Part shown: positions 15,638 to 24,982 of the stretch, piece by piece | Layout: each line of letters opens with the position of its first letter | How positions within the stretch are numbered: position 1 is the stretch's first letter | Source of the DNA: Domibacillus indicus | Lineage (GTDB): Bacteria > Bacillota > Bacilli > Bacillales > Domibacillaceae | Assembly (NCBI RefSeq): GCF_000970685.1 | Contig: NZ_LAJB01000007.1 | Location: forward strand, 124,001-188,000 | Length of the DNA stretch: 64,000 bases | Direction of reading: 5' to 3' | Program-made: the position numbers and the translations under genes | Notes under the pieces: model-generated | What the model was told of the DNA's origin: nothing | Database searches by the model: none | What the model saw: the letters and a program-made list of their open reading frames with translations, nothing else

Positions 15638-17761
15638 TTATTGCTGCTGTTTAGCCGCTTCTTCTTTTTCACGCTGCTCTTTTAACACAGCTTTTCTTGA
15701 TACATTTACGCGGCCCTGATTGTCTATAGCAATTACTTTTACAAGGAATTCGTCTCCAAGTTTTAATACATCTTCTACTTTTCCAACCCGCTCTTCAGCC
15801 AGTTCGGAAATGTGAACAAGTCCGTCTTTTCCTTTAAACAGTTCAACAAATGCACCGAACTTTTCAATTCGTTTCACTTTCCCCATATAAAGTTCGCCAA
15901 CCTGCACTTCACGAACAATGTCTTCGATAATTTTCTTTGCACGCTCGTTATCTTCCTGGTTAATGGAAGAAATAAACACTGTGCCATCTTGTTCAATATC
16001 AATTTTAACGCCTGTTTGCTCAATAATTTTGTTAATTTGTTTACCGCTTGGACCAATTACATCACGAATTTTGTCTGGATTAATCGTCATTGTAATGATT
16101 TTCGGCGCATAGGCAGATAATTCGCCGCGCGGTTTGTCAATAACAGAAAGCATATGCTCTAAAATGTGCATTCTTCCTTCTTTTGCCTGCTGTAGCGCTT
16201 CTTCTAAAATTTCGCGGCTCAAGCCATCAATTTTAATGTCCATCTGAAGCGCGGTAACCCCTTTTGAGGTACCCGCCACTTTAAAGTCCATGTCACCAAG
16301 ATGGTCTTCCATTCCTTGAATGTCAGACAGGATTGTATAATGTTCGCCTGATTTAACAAGACCCATTGCAATACCGGCAACCGGTGCTTTAATCGGCACA
16401 CCGGCATCCATCATTGCCATAGTGCTTGCACAAATGCTCGCCTGCGACGACGAACCATTTGACTCAAGCACTTCTGATACAAGGCGGATTGTATATGGAA
16501 AATCTTTTTCATCTGGAATAATTGGATAAAGAGCCCGTTCTCCGAGTGCTCCGTGCCCGATTTCGCGGCGTCCCGGTGCCCGAAGCGGACGGGTTTCCCC
16601 TACGCTGAATGACGGAAAATTGTAATGGTGCATAAACCGCTTCGATTCTTCTGTACCGAGACCATCCAAAATCTGGACGTCTCCCAGGGCACCAAGTGTC
16701 GCAATGCTGAGAACCTGCGTCTGGCCGCGTGTAAACATTGCTGAACCATGAGTACGCGGAAGCAGTGTTGTTTCTGAGGCCAGCGGACGGATTTCATCAA
16801 TTTTCCGGCCATCCGGACGGATTTTCTCTACAGTGATTAACCTGCGCACTTCTTCTTTGACAATTTTTTCAAGAATAACCGATGCTTCACCAAGCAATTC
16901 TTCTTCATCTTCAGACAAAAGTGCTTCTTTTACAGCATTTTTCACTTCTGTGATCGCTTCTTCACGCGCATGCTTTTCAGGAGTTTGAATCGCCTGCTTC
17001 ATGTCCGCTTCACACATAGCCCGAATTTTCGCTTCCAGTACCCTGTCATTTTCATAAAGAACAACTTCACGTTTTTCTTTTCCACAGGCTTTGGCAATCT
17101 CTTCCTGGAAGGCAATTAAGCGCTTGATTTCTTCATGTCCAAACATGATTGCTTCAAGCATCACTTCTTCCGGCACCTCGTCCGCACCCGCTTCAACCAT
17201 GTTGATAGCTTCTTTTGTTCCTGCAACCGATAAATCAATATCGCTTTGTTCCTGCTGCTCCACAGTCGGATTGATAATAAATTCATCATTAATGCGCCCG
17301 ACATTTACTCCAGCAATCGGACCATCAAAAGGAATGTCTGAAACAGACAAAGCCAGTGAAGAACCAAACATAGCGGCCATTTCCGGAGAACAATTCTGGT
17401 CAACACTCATAACCATGCTGATTACTTGAATTTCATTTCGGAATCCGTCTGGAAAAAGAGGACGGATTGGCCGGTCAATCAGCCGGCTCGCCAGTGTTGC
17501 TTTTTCACTTGGGCGGCCTTCCCGTTTAATAAATCCTCCTGGAATTTTACCAGCTGCATAAAGACGCTCTTCATAATTTACAGTTAACGGGAAGAAATCT
17601 ACAGCTTTTGCTTCTTTAGAAGCCGTAGCAGTGCTCAGTACAACCGTATCGCCGTAGCGGATAAGCGCTGAACCATTGGCCTGCTTCGCGATTTGTCCAA
17701 CTTCAACAGTCAATTCGCGGCCTGCCCAGTCGATGGAAAATGTTCTTTTTCCCTGCTCCAT
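15638..17761 (-). CDS. pnpA: Polynucleotide phosphorylase
   Basis: This 3'-5' phosphorolytic exoribonuclease is a main mRNA-decay enzyme. It shows two RNase PH domains ([19 protein letters not shown] in the first; [17 protein letters not shown] in the second, about residues 335-352), then a KH domain ([25 protein letters not shown]) and a C-terminal S1 domain ([28 protein letters not shown]). Its 707 residues are normal for Bacilli. The ATG at 17761 has GAGAGGTG upstream. It follows the rpsO terminator with a gap of 75 nt, in which only a weak promoter-like pair can be seen. Confidence 0.97.
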   Translation of the reverse strand: MEQGKRTFSIDWAGRELTVEVGQIAKQANGSALIRYGDTVVLSTATASKEAKAVDFFPLTVNYEERLYAAGKIPGGFIKREGRPSEKATLASRLIDRPIRPLFPDGFRNEIQVISMVMSVDQNCSPEMAAMFGSSLALSVSDIPFDGPIAGVNVGRINDEFIINPTVEQQEQSDIDLSVAGTKEAINMVEAGADEVPEEVMLEAIMFGHEEIKRLIAFQEEIAKACGKEKREVVLYENDRVLEAKIRAMCEADMKQAIQTPEKHAREEAITEVKNAVKEALLSEDEEELLGEASVILEKIVKEEVRRLITVEKIRPDGRKIDEIRPLASETTLLPRTHGSAMFTRGQTQVLSIATLGALGDVQILDGLGTEESKRFMHHYNFPSFSVGETRPLRAPGRREIGHGALGERALYPIIPDEKDFPYTIRLVSEVLESNGSSSQASICASTMAMMDAGVPIKAPVAGIAMGLVKSGEHYTILSDIQGMEDHLGDMDFKVAGTSKGVTALQMDIKIDGLSREILEEALQQAKEGRMHILEHMLSVIDKPRGELSAYAPKIITMTINPDKIRDVIGPSGKQINKIIEQTGVKIDIEQDGTVFISSINQEDNERAKKIIEDIVREVQVGELYMGKVKRIEKFGAFVELFKGKDGLVHISELAEERVGKVEDVLKLGDEFLVKVIAIDNQGRVNVSRKAVLKEQREKEEAAKQQQ

Positions 17762-17803
17762 TAGGTAGCACCTCTCTTTATTTAAAAACCATTTTTTCCT
17801 AAC

Positions 17804-17827
17804 AAAAAAGCGGGAAATATCCCGCTT
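17804..17827 (-). terminator. Intrinsic terminator after rpsO
   Basis: A hairpin of AAGCGGG with CCCGCTT around an AT loop is followed by six T residues on the minus strand, 10 nt after the rpsO stop. Read-through would reach pnpA. Confidence 0.88.
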
Positions 17828-17836
17828 GATAGTGAA

Positions 17837-18106
17837 TTATCGGCGTAAACCGAGTTTTTGGATCAACTCGCGGTAACGGGCTACATCCTTATTGCGAAGG
17901 TATGAAAGCAGGTTACGGCGGCGGCCGACCATTTTCAATAGACCGCGACGTGAATGGTGGTCTTTTTTATGAGTGCGTAAATGTTCATTCAACGTGTTGA
18001 TTTGTTCAGTCAGCACAGCGATTTGCACTTCTGGAGAGCCAGTGTCGCTTTCGTGTGTTCTGTACTCCTGAATTAGTTCGTTCTTGCGTTCTTGTGATAA
18101 TGCCAT
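17837..18106 (-). CDS. rpsO: 30S ribosomal protein S15
   Basis: This primary 16S rRNA-binding protein helps form the platform of the small subunit. The 89-residue product beginning [12 protein letters not shown] is full length and shows the S15 core motifs [13 protein letters not shown] and [16 protein letters not shown]. The ATG at 18106 has AAAGGAGG 9 nt upstream, so longer in-frame starts are rejected. It has its own promoter inside the 3' end of ribC and a structured leader that is probably bound by S15 itself. Confidence 0.98.
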   Translation of the reverse strand: MALSQERKNELIQEYRTHESDTGSPEVQIAVLTEQINTLNEHLRTHKKDHHSRRGLLKMVGRRRNLLSYLRNKDVARYRELIQKLGLRR

Positions 18107-18199
18107 TTTGTATTTCCTCCTTTTAATATGTTTCATCCCCGTCAGCCGAGCACACGTTGGAGAGTCGCAATGCCAAGCAGCGGTTCAAAATGTCAAGCA
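18107..18199 (-). promoter_or_regulatory. rpsO mRNA leader, candidate S15 autoregulatory element
   Basis: The leader between the predicted transcription start and rpsO contains nested short stems: CCG with CGG (18181-18183 and 18146-18148) enclosing TTGG with CCAA (18073 is not involved; arms at 18073+100 and 18057+100, that is 18173-18176... on the minus strand pairing with 18157-18160). The apical loop carries GCATTGCGACTCT. Firmicute S15 leaders that bind the protein have similar small junctions, but the fold is judged by eye only. Confidence 0.5.
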
Positions 18200-18205
18200 C
18201 TGTAT

Positions 18206-18234
18206 ATTATACGAAACTTATGCTTTTCCGTCAA
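18206..18234 (-). promoter_or_regulatory. SigA promoter of rpsO, inside the end of ribC
   Basis: On the minus strand TTGACG and TATAAT are separated by exactly 17 nt. The -35 box lies within the last codons of ribC. The match is strong and explains separate control of rpsO. Confidence 0.8.
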
Positions 18235-19180
18235 GGCGTATGCTGTCGAAGAAATGAACAGCTTTCTGTTTGTCTCTTTCAATCTGGACTGTCAGCTCTT
18301 CGATGCCGTTAAATTTTTGCTCTCCGCGCAGCCGGATAAACCAGTCCACTTCTACTTCTTCTCCATAAATATCTCCGCTATAGTGAAAAATATGCACTTC
18401 AATAGACAGCACCGGCTTGTCCGGACTTTTAAAGGTGGGCCGGTACCCGACATTGCAGACTCCTTCATGCCATTGATTCTGCACATGGATTTTTACCGCG
18501 TACACACCGGTCATCGGTAAAAAGAAATCATCATCCGGTTCAATGTTAGCTGTCGGGAAGCCAATTTTCCGCCCGCGTTTATCCCCGTGGATAACTGTTC
18601 CATGTAGCCGGTAAGGCCGCCCAAGCAAATCGGACGCATCACGCACAAGTCCAGCTGAAAGGAGCTCTCTTATTTTCGTGGAGCTTACTTTTTCTTTTTC
18701 AAACTCAAGCTTTTCAACTGCTGTAAATGTAAATTCTCCGCGCGAGTGAAACATTAAGGTTTCCATCGTTCCTTTGCCCAGCCGCCCGTATGTATAGTCA
18801 AAGCCGGCTGCCACATGTTTCACGTTCAGGCCAATAATATACTCATCGACGAACTGCTGTGGTTCAAGAGCCGCAAAATCAGATGTAAACCGAACGATAA
18901 ACAGGTAATCAATGCCAAGTTCTTCAATAAGGCGTTTTTTTTCTTCAAGCGGCGTAATGTGACGGATATGCCTGTGTTTTCTGCCAAGAACAACAGATGG
19001 ATGCGGATCGAATGTCATGACAGCACTTTTCCAGCCCTGTTGATCCGCTCTTTTTTTTGCTTCCGCAATTACTTTTTGATGGCCTTTGTGCACACCATCA
19101 AAAAATCCAAGCGCAAGCGCCATCGGTTTAAATTCTTTTTTTTCACGCCCGTGCGGATGGCGCAGCATAATAACATCCAT
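18218..19180 (-). CDS. ribC: Bifunctional riboflavin kinase/FAD synthetase
   Basis: This RibF-type enzyme makes FMN from riboflavin and then FAD. The N-terminal FAD synthetase domain has the nucleotidyltransferase signature GFFDGVHKGHQ (about residues 25-35), and the C-terminal riboflavin kinase domain has GRKIGFPTANIE and GVYAVKIHV. Its 320 residues are normal for the family. The ATG at 19180 has AGGTG 8 nt upstream. It lies directly after truB, as in B. subtilis, in the nusA-infB cluster. Confidence 0.95.
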   Translation of the reverse strand: MDVIMLRHPHGREKKEFKPMALALGFFDGVHKGHQKVIAEAKKRADQQGWKSAVMTFDPHPSVVLGRKHRHIRHITPLEEKKRLIEELGIDYLFIVRFTSDFAALEPQQFVDEYIIGLNVKHVAAGFDYTYGRLGKGTMETLMFHSRGEFTFTAVEKLEFEKEKVSSTKIRELLSAGLVRDASDLLGRPYRLHGTVIHGDKRGRKIGFPTANIEPDDDFFLPMTGVYAVKIHVQNQWHEGVCNVGYRPTFKSPDKPVLSIEVHIFHYSGDIYGEEVEVDWFIRLRGEQKFNGIEELTVQIERDKQKAVHFFDSIRLDGKA

Positions 19181-19198
19181 ATCTTTACACCTGTCTCT

Positions 19199-20095
19199 CT
19201 ATCGTTGTGGCATTACTTTAACCGGCTTGACTTTCCCTGTTTTTTCAGGATGATGCTGGTAAATAGCTAAAAGCTCCCCGTTTAAATAAACGGCTGCTTC
19301 TGCTTCTCCAGACGGCCATTCAGCCGGCTTTGGCAGTACTGCCCCATTTTTTATCTTTATTGCTACTGTATCATTTACATGCCACTTCGGCAAATGAGAA
19401 ACCGCAATCTCCACAGGCTGTAAAACTGCTTCAGGAGAAGCTTCTGCCAGCTCGGCTAATGTCACACAATCTTTCTCCTGAAATCCGCCGGACTCAGTGC
19501 GGACCAGGCGGGACATATGAGCCGGATAGCCCAGCTTTTCCCCGATCATTACAGCAAGCGTCCGGATATAGGTTCCTTTTCCACAGGCAATGCGAATTGA
19601 AAAACGGGCACATACACCATCCTGCTCTACCGGACTGATTTGCTCGAGTCTGTATATAGAAACCGTACGAGATGGCCGTTCAATGGTTTTTCCAGCCCTC
19701 GCATACTCATAAAGCCGTTTTCCATTTACTTTTACAGCTGAATACATGGGCGGTGTTTGTTTAATATCCCCCGTCAGTTCCTCAAGCACACGTTTAATAT
19801 CCTGCTGATTAATCGGGGCTTCTATCATTTTTGTTTGTATAACGGCGCCGGAAGCATCTTCTGTTTCCGTTGCAGCTCCAATTGTCACTTCTGCTTCATA
19901 CGTTTTCCCGCTGTCTGTTATGTATTCAGCCAGACGGGTTGCTGTTCCAATACAAAGCGGCAATACGCCTTCCACGTCCGGATCAAGCGTGCCAGTATGA
20001 CCGACTTTTTTTGTTTTAAGAATTTTGCGCGCCTTAAAAACACAGTCGTGCGATGTCATTCCTTTTTCTTTCCAAAGCGGTAAAATACCATTCAT
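19199..20095 (-). CDS. truB: tRNA pseudouridine-55 synthase
   Basis: This enzyme converts U55 of the tRNA T-loop to pseudouridine. The N-terminal region has GILPLWKEKGMTSHDCV and the catalytic motif HTGTLDPDVEGVLPLC with the nucleophile Asp near residue 38; KTPPMYSAVK-like and ACGKGTYIRTL motifs follow. The C-terminal portion is a PUA-like extension, total 298 residues. The ATG at 20095 has AAGGAGG upstream. It follows the rbfA terminator, so its expression depends partly on read-through. Confidence 0.96.
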   Translation of the reverse strand: MNGILPLWKEKGMTSHDCVFKARKILKTKKVGHTGTLDPDVEGVLPLCIGTATRLAEYITDSGKTYEAEVTIGAATETEDASGAVIQTKMIEAPINQQDIKRVLEELTGDIKQTPPMYSAVKVNGKRLYEYARAGKTIERPSRTVSIYRLEQISPVEQDGVCARFSIRIACGKGTYIRTLAVMIGEKLGYPAHMSRLVRTESGGFQEKDCVTLAELAEASPEAVLQPVEIAVSHLPKWHVNDTVAIKIKNGAVLPKPAEWPSGEAEAAVYLNGELLAIYQHHPEKTGKVKPVKVMPQR

Positions 20096-20118
20096 GGCGG
20101 ATTCCTCCTTTTTTCGCC

Positions 20119-20168
20119 AAAAAACGCCTGTCGAATCAGCAAAATCACTCCGCTGCTTCTCCAGGCGT
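20119..20168 (-). terminator. Terminator after rbfA
   Basis: ACGCCTG (20124-20130) pairs with CAGGCGT (20162-20168) and is followed by T-rich sequence on the minus strand. The long loop holds a possible inner CAGC/GCTG pairing. It begins 9 nt after the rbfA stop and just before the truB SD, so it may modulate the second half of the operon. Confidence 0.7.
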
Positions 20169-20177
20169 CTCCCTTTA

Positions 20178-20528
20178 TTACGAAGGATCTGAATCTCTAA
20201 GTTCTCTTAGAAGCGTATCGATTTTATTTCCATACGCCACCGATTCATCAAATTCAAACATCAATTCAGGTGTTTTGCGAAGGCGGATTCGGGTTCCAAG
20301 CTCTGAGCGTATAAACCCTTTTGCTTTCGCCAGGGCTTTCAATGTTCCTTCCCTCTCTTCTTCGCCTCCAAGCACCGTTATATATACGGTTGCCTGCTGC
20401 AGATCACCTGTTACTTCAACATCTGTTACTGTCAGAAAGCCGATCCGTGGATCTTTCACCTTCCGGCTTAGAATTTCTGTTAATTCTTTTTTCATTTGTT
20501 CTGCAACACGATTTGAACGCATAGACAT
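20178..20528 (-). CDS. rbfA: 30S ribosome-binding factor A
   Basis: This cold-shock-related factor assists late 16S rRNA maturation of the small subunit. The 116-residue single KH-like domain begins [18 protein letters not shown] and contains [19 protein letters not shown] and the C-terminal signature [18 protein letters not shown] chose the ATG at 20528 with AAGGAG 8 nt upstream; the GTG at 20537 has no suitable spacing. It follows infB after only 24 nt; ylxP, which lies between them in B. subtilis, is absent. Confidence 0.95.
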   Translation of the reverse strand: MSMRSNRVAEQMKKELTEILSRKVKDPRIGFLTVTDVEVTGDLQQATVYITVLGGEEEREGTLKALAKAKGFIRSELGTRIRLRKTPELMFEFDESVAYGNKIDTLLRELRDSDPS

Positions 20529-20552
20529 ACATTTCACTCCTTCAGGCGAAGG

Positions 20553-22544
20553 TTATTTGCGCTCGATTTCCTGCTCGATGAACGCTTCAATAATATCGCC
20601 TTCTTTAACGTCATTGAAGCCACGAATGGTAATTCCGCACTCATAGCCCTGTGCTACTTCTTTCGCATCGTCTTTAAAGCGTTTCAGCGCATCAATTTCC
20701 CCTTCGAAAATAACGATGCCGTCACGGATCAAGCGGACGCCGGAATCACGTGTGATTTTCCCATCTGTTACATAGCTTCCCGCAATTGTTCCGATTTTAG
20801 ACACTTTGAATGTCTGGCGCACTTCCGCCTGTCCAATAATTTTTTCTTCAAATTCGGGATCAAGCATCCCTTTCATTGCCGCTTCAATCTCTTCGATAAC
20901 TTTGTAAATAATACGGTGAAGACGGACTTCGACTTCTTCTGCTTCTGCTGTACGTTTTGCATTTACATCCGGACGCACATTAAACCCAATTACGATTGCA
21001 TTTGAGGCAGACGCTAAGATAATGTCGGATTCTGTAATAGCACCGGCTCCAGTGTGAATAATTTTCACGTTTACGCCTTCTACTTCGATTTTTTGAAGGG
21101 CGGCCGCTACTGCTTCTACCGAGCCCTGCACATCCGCTTTCAAGACGATATTAAGGTCTTTCATTTCACCCTGCTTCATATGTTCAAATAAATTATCGAG
21201 GCTGACTTTGGTTTTCTCGCTCCGTTGCGCCTGAAGAGCATCCTGCGCACGGGATTCACCGATCTGGCGCGCTGTTTTTTCATCTTCAAACACAACAAAA
21301 CGGTCACCAGCGAGCGGCACTTCATTTAGCCCCGTAATTTCAACCGGTGTAGAAGGACCAGCTGTTTTTACACGCCGTCCTATATCATTTACCATTGCGC
21401 GGACACGACCAAACGTATTTCCGACTACAATTGGGTCACCAACATTCAGAGTACCGTTTTGAACGAGCAGTGTGGCTACAGAACCGCGGCCTTTATCAAG
21501 CTCAGCTTCAATTACTGTACCCATTGCTTTCCGAGTTGGATCAGCTTTTAGTTCTTCCACTTCCGCTACAAGAAGAATCATCTCTAGAAGAGTATCAATA
21601 CCTTCACCGTTTTTTGCTGAAAGAGGAACAAAAATCGTCTCACCGCCCCATGCTTCAGGAACAAGTCCATGCTCAGTTAATTCCTGCATGACCCGGTCCG
21701 GATTCGCTGCCGGCTTATCAATTTTATTGACAGCTACGATAATCGGAACTTCTGCTGCTTTTGCATGGTTGATCGCTTCAACAGTTTGCGGCATAACACC
21801 GTCGTCTGCTGCAACAACGAGAATTGTAATATCAGTTACTTTCGCACCGCGTGCACGCATTGTTGTAAACGCCGCATGTCCCGGTGTGTCAAGGAATGTG
21901 ATTTTTTTGCTGTTTGTTTCAGCCTGGTAGGCACCAATATGCTGCGTGATACCTCCAGCTTCGCCTTCTGTTACTTTTGTGTTACGGATGGAATCTAAAA
22001 GAGTGGTTTTCCCATGATCAACATGACCCATAATCGTTACTACAGCCGGACGTTCAACAGCGGTTTCTTCCGTGTCTTCCTCTTCAAAATACGTTTCAAG
22101 ATCCGCTTTGTCGATTAAAATTTCTTCTTCTACTTCTACGTTAAACTCGCCTGCCACAAGTTCAATTGCATCTTTATCGAGCTCCTGGTTTATTGTTGCC
22201 ATTACACCAAGCATAAATAGCTTTTTAATAACGTCAGATGGCTCAACGTTCATTTTCTTGGCAAGCTCACCCACTGTTAAAGAACCAGAGAAAACAATTT
22301 TTTCCGGAATCTCTTTCTTTTTCACTGGCATTGGCTGTTTTGGCGCGCCTTTACGCTGTCCACCCGAACGGCCTTTTCCGCGCGGTCCGCCGTTAATACC
22401 GCGGGATCCTGGTTTCGAACCGCCACGTGCACCGCCGCCCTGTTTTTGCTGACCCGGTTTTGAGCCCGTTGGTTTCGGCTTTGCCGGCCCACGGTTTCCT
22501 GATGGTTTATTTGTTGATTGTTGATTATTTGGTTTATTATTCAA
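20553..22544 (-). CDS. infB: Translation initiation factor IF-2, short N-terminus
   Basis: This GTPase places initiator tRNA on the ribosome. A low-complexity Asn/Pro/Gly/Lys-rich segment (residues 1-75) leads to one IF2_N module (about 85-140, [16 protein letters not shown]), the G domain with GHVDHGKT (173-180), [10 protein letters not shown] and NKID, and then domains II-IV. It starts at the TTG at 22544 with GAGGAGG 10 nt upstream, giving 663 residues, about 50 fewer than B. subtilis IF-2. The first N-terminal module (MRVYEYAK-type) is missing, and the 31-nt gap to ylxQ leaves no room for it. Confidence 0.95.
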   Translation of the reverse strand: MNNKPNNQQSTNKPSGNRGPAKPKPTGSKPGQQKQGGGARGGSKPGSRGINGGPRGKGRSGGQRKGAPKQPMPVKKKEIPEKIVFSGSLTVGELAKKMNVEPSDVIKKLFMLGVMATINQELDKDAIELVAGEFNVEVEEEILIDKADLETYFEEEDTEETAVERPAVVTIMGHVDHGKTTLLDSIRNTKVTEGEAGGITQHIGAYQAETNSKKITFLDTPGHAAFTTMRARGAKVTDITILVVAADDGVMPQTVEAINHAKAAEVPIIVAVNKIDKPAANPDRVMQELTEHGLVPEAWGGETIFVPLSAKNGEGIDTLLEMILLVAEVEELKADPTRKAMGTVIEAELDKGRGSVATLLVQNGTLNVGDPIVVGNTFGRVRAMVNDIGRRVKTAGPSTPVEITGLNEVPLAGDRFVVFEDEKTARQIGESRAQDALQAQRSEKTKVSLDNLFEHMKQGEMKDLNIVLKADVQGSVEAVAAALQKIEVEGVNVKIIHTGAGAITESDIILASASNAIVIGFNVRPDVNAKRTAEAEEVEVRLHRIIYKVIEEIEAAMKGMLDPEFEEKIIGQAEVRQTFKVSKIGTIAGSYVTDGKITRDSGVRLIRDGIVIFEGEIDALKRFKDDAKEVAQGYECGITIRGFNDVKEGDIIEAFIEQEIERK

Positions 22545-22575
22545 ATTTGAACAGCCTCCTCGTCATAACAGCTTA

Positions 22576-22890
22576 TTAACTGTCATTCCCATCGATAAGC
22601 ATTTTTAGCTTTTTAGCAAAGCCGGCATCTGTCACGGTAACTACTACACGTGCTTCTTTGCCAATAGCCTGTCCAAGCACTTCACGGTTTTCGACGCGAC
22701 GAACCGGAACTTTGTAAAAAGCCGCTTTATCCGTTATTTTCTTTTCTGTATTGCGCGATGCATCCTCTGACAGCAAAATCAGCTTTGCATTGCCGCGCTG
22801 TATTTCTTTTACAGTCAATTCTTCGCCGGTAATCAGCTTCCCGGCCCGGTTTGCGAGACCAAGAAAAGACGTCCATGGATTTAATGCCAT
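22576..22890 (-). CDS. ylxQ: L7Ae-family RNA-binding protein YlxQ
   Basis: This is a small protein of the ribosomal L7Ae/L30e family, which binds kink-turn RNA. The 104-residue sequence has [15 protein letters not shown] near the N-terminus and [18 protein letters not shown], the typical L7Ae RNA-contact region. The ATG at 22890 overlaps the ylxR stop region (TAACATG), so translation is probably coupled. It lies between rnpM and infB as in other Bacilli. Its cellular target is not known from the sequence. Confidence 0.92.
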   Translation of the reverse strand: MALNPWTSFLGLANRAGKLITGEELTVKEIQRGNAKLILLSEDASRNTEKKITDKAAFYKVPVRRVENREVLGQAIGKEARVVVTVTDAGFAKKLKMLIDGNDS

Positions 22891-22891
22891 G

Positions 22892-23167
22892 TTAACGACT
22901 GCCTTTCGTTACAAGATCAAGCAGATCATCATAAACAGATGGCGGGATTTCCGCGTTAAGCTGCCGCGCAAGAACATTTTTCTTTTTTGCTGCTTCAACC
23001 GCTTCTTTCGTTTTTGAAACATATGTACCGCGCCCCGATTTTTTTCCCGTCGGATCCACAGATACATCTCCTTCTTTTGAACGCACGATGCGGATCATTT
23101 CTTTTTTCGGCTTCATTTCACCGGTTGCCGCGCATTTTCTAAGCGGCACCTTTTTAGGCACTGGCAT
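22892..23167 (-). CDS. rnpM: YlxR-family RNA-binding protein (RnpM)
   Basis: This small basic protein of the YlxR family (DUF448) has been described in B. subtilis as an RNase P modulator. The 91-residue product shows the family motif [21 protein letters not shown] and then [13 protein letters not shown]. The ATG at 23167 has AAGGAGG 9 nt upstream. It lies between nusA and ylxQ, the normal location in the transcription/translation operon. Confidence 0.92.
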   Translation of the reverse strand: MPVPKKVPLRKCAATGEMKPKKEMIRIVRSKEGDVSVDPTGKKSGRGTYVSKTKEAVEAAKKKNVLARQLNAEIPPSVYDDLLDLVTKGSR

Positions 23168-23181
23168 CCTGAAACGCCTCC

Positions 23182-24318
23182 TTATTCAATTTCTTCTGAA
23201 AAGAAATCTTCAAGGTTATTATCTGCAGGCTCGAAATCGTCCTCTTTTTGCTCAGCACTGTTTCCAGTTGGATAAATTCCTGCTGCGCGGGCATCTGTCT
23301 CACTCTTGATGTCAATTTTCCAGCCCGTTAATTTTGCAGCAAGCCGAGCATTTTGACCGCGCTTGCCGATTGCAAGCGATAATTGATAGTCCGGAACAAT
23401 AACAGTTGTTGCTTTGTTTTCTTCGTCAACCATTACTTCGACTACTTTTGCCGGGCTTAACGCATTCGCTACAAAAACAACAGGGTCCTCTGACCACTGT
23501 ACGATATCAATTTTTTCGCCTTTTAATTCATTGACGATTGCCTGAACCCGGTTTCCTTTCGGCCCGACACATGCCCCGATCGGATCAACTTCAGGGTTCT
23601 CTGCATGAACAGAAATTTTAGAACGGTCGCCCGCTTCACGGGATACAGAACGAATTTCCACTGTGCCGTCAAAAATTTCCGGAACCTCAATTTCAAATAA
23701 ACGCTTTAAAAGTCCAGGATGTGTGCGGGACACATAAATTTGGGGCCCTTTTGTGGTACGTTCTACTTTTGTGATATAAACTTTAATCCGATCATGCGGC
23801 TTGTATGTTTCATTCGCCATTTGCTCTGCCTGCGGCAAAAGCGCTTCAATTTTGCCAAGACTTACATAAATAAAGCGGGCATCCTGACGCTGGACAATCC
23901 CGGTCATGATATCCTCTTCGCGGTCAATAAATTCCGAATAAATGATGCCTCTTTCCGCTTCACGTACCCGCTGTGTTACAACCTGCTTTGCAGCCTGCGC
24001 TGCGATGCGGCCAAAGTCTTTTGGTGTTACTTCCATTTCCACAATATCGCCGATTTCATAAGCCGGGTTGATTGCTACAGCATCTGCGAGTGCAATTTCC
24101 AGACGGGAATCGAATACTTCATCGACCACTTCCTTACGGGCGAAAACCCGCATAGAACCGCCTTCTAAATTCAAGTCAACGCGCACATTTTGCGCCTGGT
24201 TAAAGTTTCGTTTATAAGCAGAAACAAGTGCCGCTTCAATTGCTTCAATTAATAAATTGCGCTCAATGCCTTTTTCCTTTTCCAGATAAAGAAGCGCATC
24301 ATACAGTTCTGAACTCAT
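23182..24318 (-). CDS. nusA: Transcription termination/antitermination factor NusA
   Basis: NusA binds RNA polymerase and affects pausing and termination. The N-terminal polymerase-binding domain (about residues 1-125) is followed by an S1 domain (about 135-200, GIVQRQDARFIYVSLGKIEALLP) and two KH domains (VGPKGNRVQAIVNEL; AIGKRGQNARLAAKLTGW). A short acidic tail follows. Its 378 residues are normal for Bacilli, which lack the long C-terminal repeats of Proteobacteria. The ATG at 24318 has AAGGAGG about 11 nt upstream. The operon leader has a hairpin that NusA may act on. Confidence 0.96.
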   Translation of the reverse strand: MSSELYDALLYLEKEKGIERNLLIEAIEAALVSAYKRNFNQAQNVRVDLNLEGGSMRVFARKEVVDEVFDSRLEIALADAVAINPAYEIGDIVEMEVTPKDFGRIAAQAAKQVVTQRVREAERGIIYSEFIDREEDIMTGIVQRQDARFIYVSLGKIEALLPQAEQMANETYKPHDRIKVYITKVERTTKGPQIYVSRTHPGLLKRLFEIEVPEIFDGTVEIRSVSREAGDRSKISVHAENPEVDPIGACVGPKGNRVQAIVNELKGEKIDIVQWSEDPVVFVANALSPAKVVEVMVDEENKATTVIVPDYQLSLAIGKRGQNARLAAKLTGWKIDIKSETDARAAGIYPTGNSAEQKEDDFEPADNNLEDFFSEEIE

Positions 24319-24360
24319 TGGCTGAAAAGCCTCCTTACATTCTTATCTTATTAAATTTTC

Positions 24361-24834
24361 TTAAAAAGTGACAGCAAGACGCGCTTTTGCCACTTTTGAC
24401 ATTGGAATAGTGATTTGTTTTTTACGTGTTTTCACCATATATTCCACTGTCAACTCATCGTCTGCAAATGAAGTGAGAGTTCCTTCATACACTTTTTCCC
24501 CATCAAGCGGTTCATAAAGCTTAATATTGACGTACTTGCCAACTGCGCGTTCAAAATCCTGCTGTGTTTTTAGCGGCCGTTCCGCACCTGGTGAAGACAC
24601 CTCAAGAAAATAGTTATGCGGAATCGGATCAGGTTCAAGCGCATCAAGCTGCTCGCTTAGCCGCTCACTAACTACTGCACATTCCTCAATATCCACACCG
24701 TTTTCTTTGTCAATATACAAACGAAGGAACCAGTTTTTTCCCTCTTTTACATATTCGACTTCCACGAGTTCAAGATTTAATTCTTCAACAATTGGTACAG
24801 CAATTTGTTCCACTGTTTCGATGATTTTACTCAT
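24361..24834 (-). CDS. rimP: Ribosome maturation factor RimP
   Basis: RimP helps assemble the 30S subunit. The 157-residue product begins [19 protein letters not shown] and carries the family signatures [14 protein letters not shown] in the middle and [20 protein letters not shown] at the end. I chose the ATG at 24834 because GGGAGGA lies just upstream and the length fits; a longer in-frame stretch to 24975 covers the promoter and leader hairpin. It is the first gene of the nusA-infB operon. Confidence 0.95.
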   Translation of the reverse strand: MSKIIETVEQIAVPIVEELNLELVEVEYVKEGKNWFLRLYIDKENGVDIEECAVVSERLSEQLDALEPDPIPHNYFLEVSSPGAERPLKTQQDFERAVGKYVNIKLYEPLDGEKVYEGTLTSFADDELTVEYMVKTRKKQITIPMSKVAKARLAVTF

Positions 24835-24887
24835 TTTTTGTCCTCCCGCATGAAAAAATTTGTTTCGGAACATCCCCGCAACAAACA

Positions 24888-24916
24888 CGAAAGAGTGGGG
24901 GTGGCCCACTCTTTCG
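24888..24916 (-). terminator. Leader hairpin, candidate NusA-dependent attenuator
   Basis: A 12-bp perfect stem (CGAAAGAGTGGG with CCCACTCTTTCG, 5-nt loop) lies between the operon promoter and rimP. Its tail on the minus strand, TGTTTGTTG, is only weakly T-rich. Weak-tailed hairpins of this kind often need NusA, and B. subtilis nusA is reported to be autoregulated in its leader. It may also end read-through from polC. Confidence 0.65.
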
Positions 24917-24946
24917 AAGAGAGTTATCATGCAATTTCCATTTTCA

Positions 24947-24975
24947 AGAATAGCATAAACGGCCCTTTTTTGCAA
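24947..24975 (-). promoter_or_regulatory. Candidate SigA promoter of the rimP-nusA operon
   Basis: On the minus strand TTGCAA and TATTCT are separated by 17 nt, 8 nt after the polC stop. Both boxes match the consensus at four of six positions. The position before the leader hairpin supports it. Confidence 0.5.
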
Positions 24976-24982
24976 ACACGCA

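Noticed and set aside
24835-24975. In-frame N-terminal extension of rimP
   Set aside because: It covers a promoter-like pair and a perfect 12-bp hairpin; a strong SD precedes the ATG at 24834.
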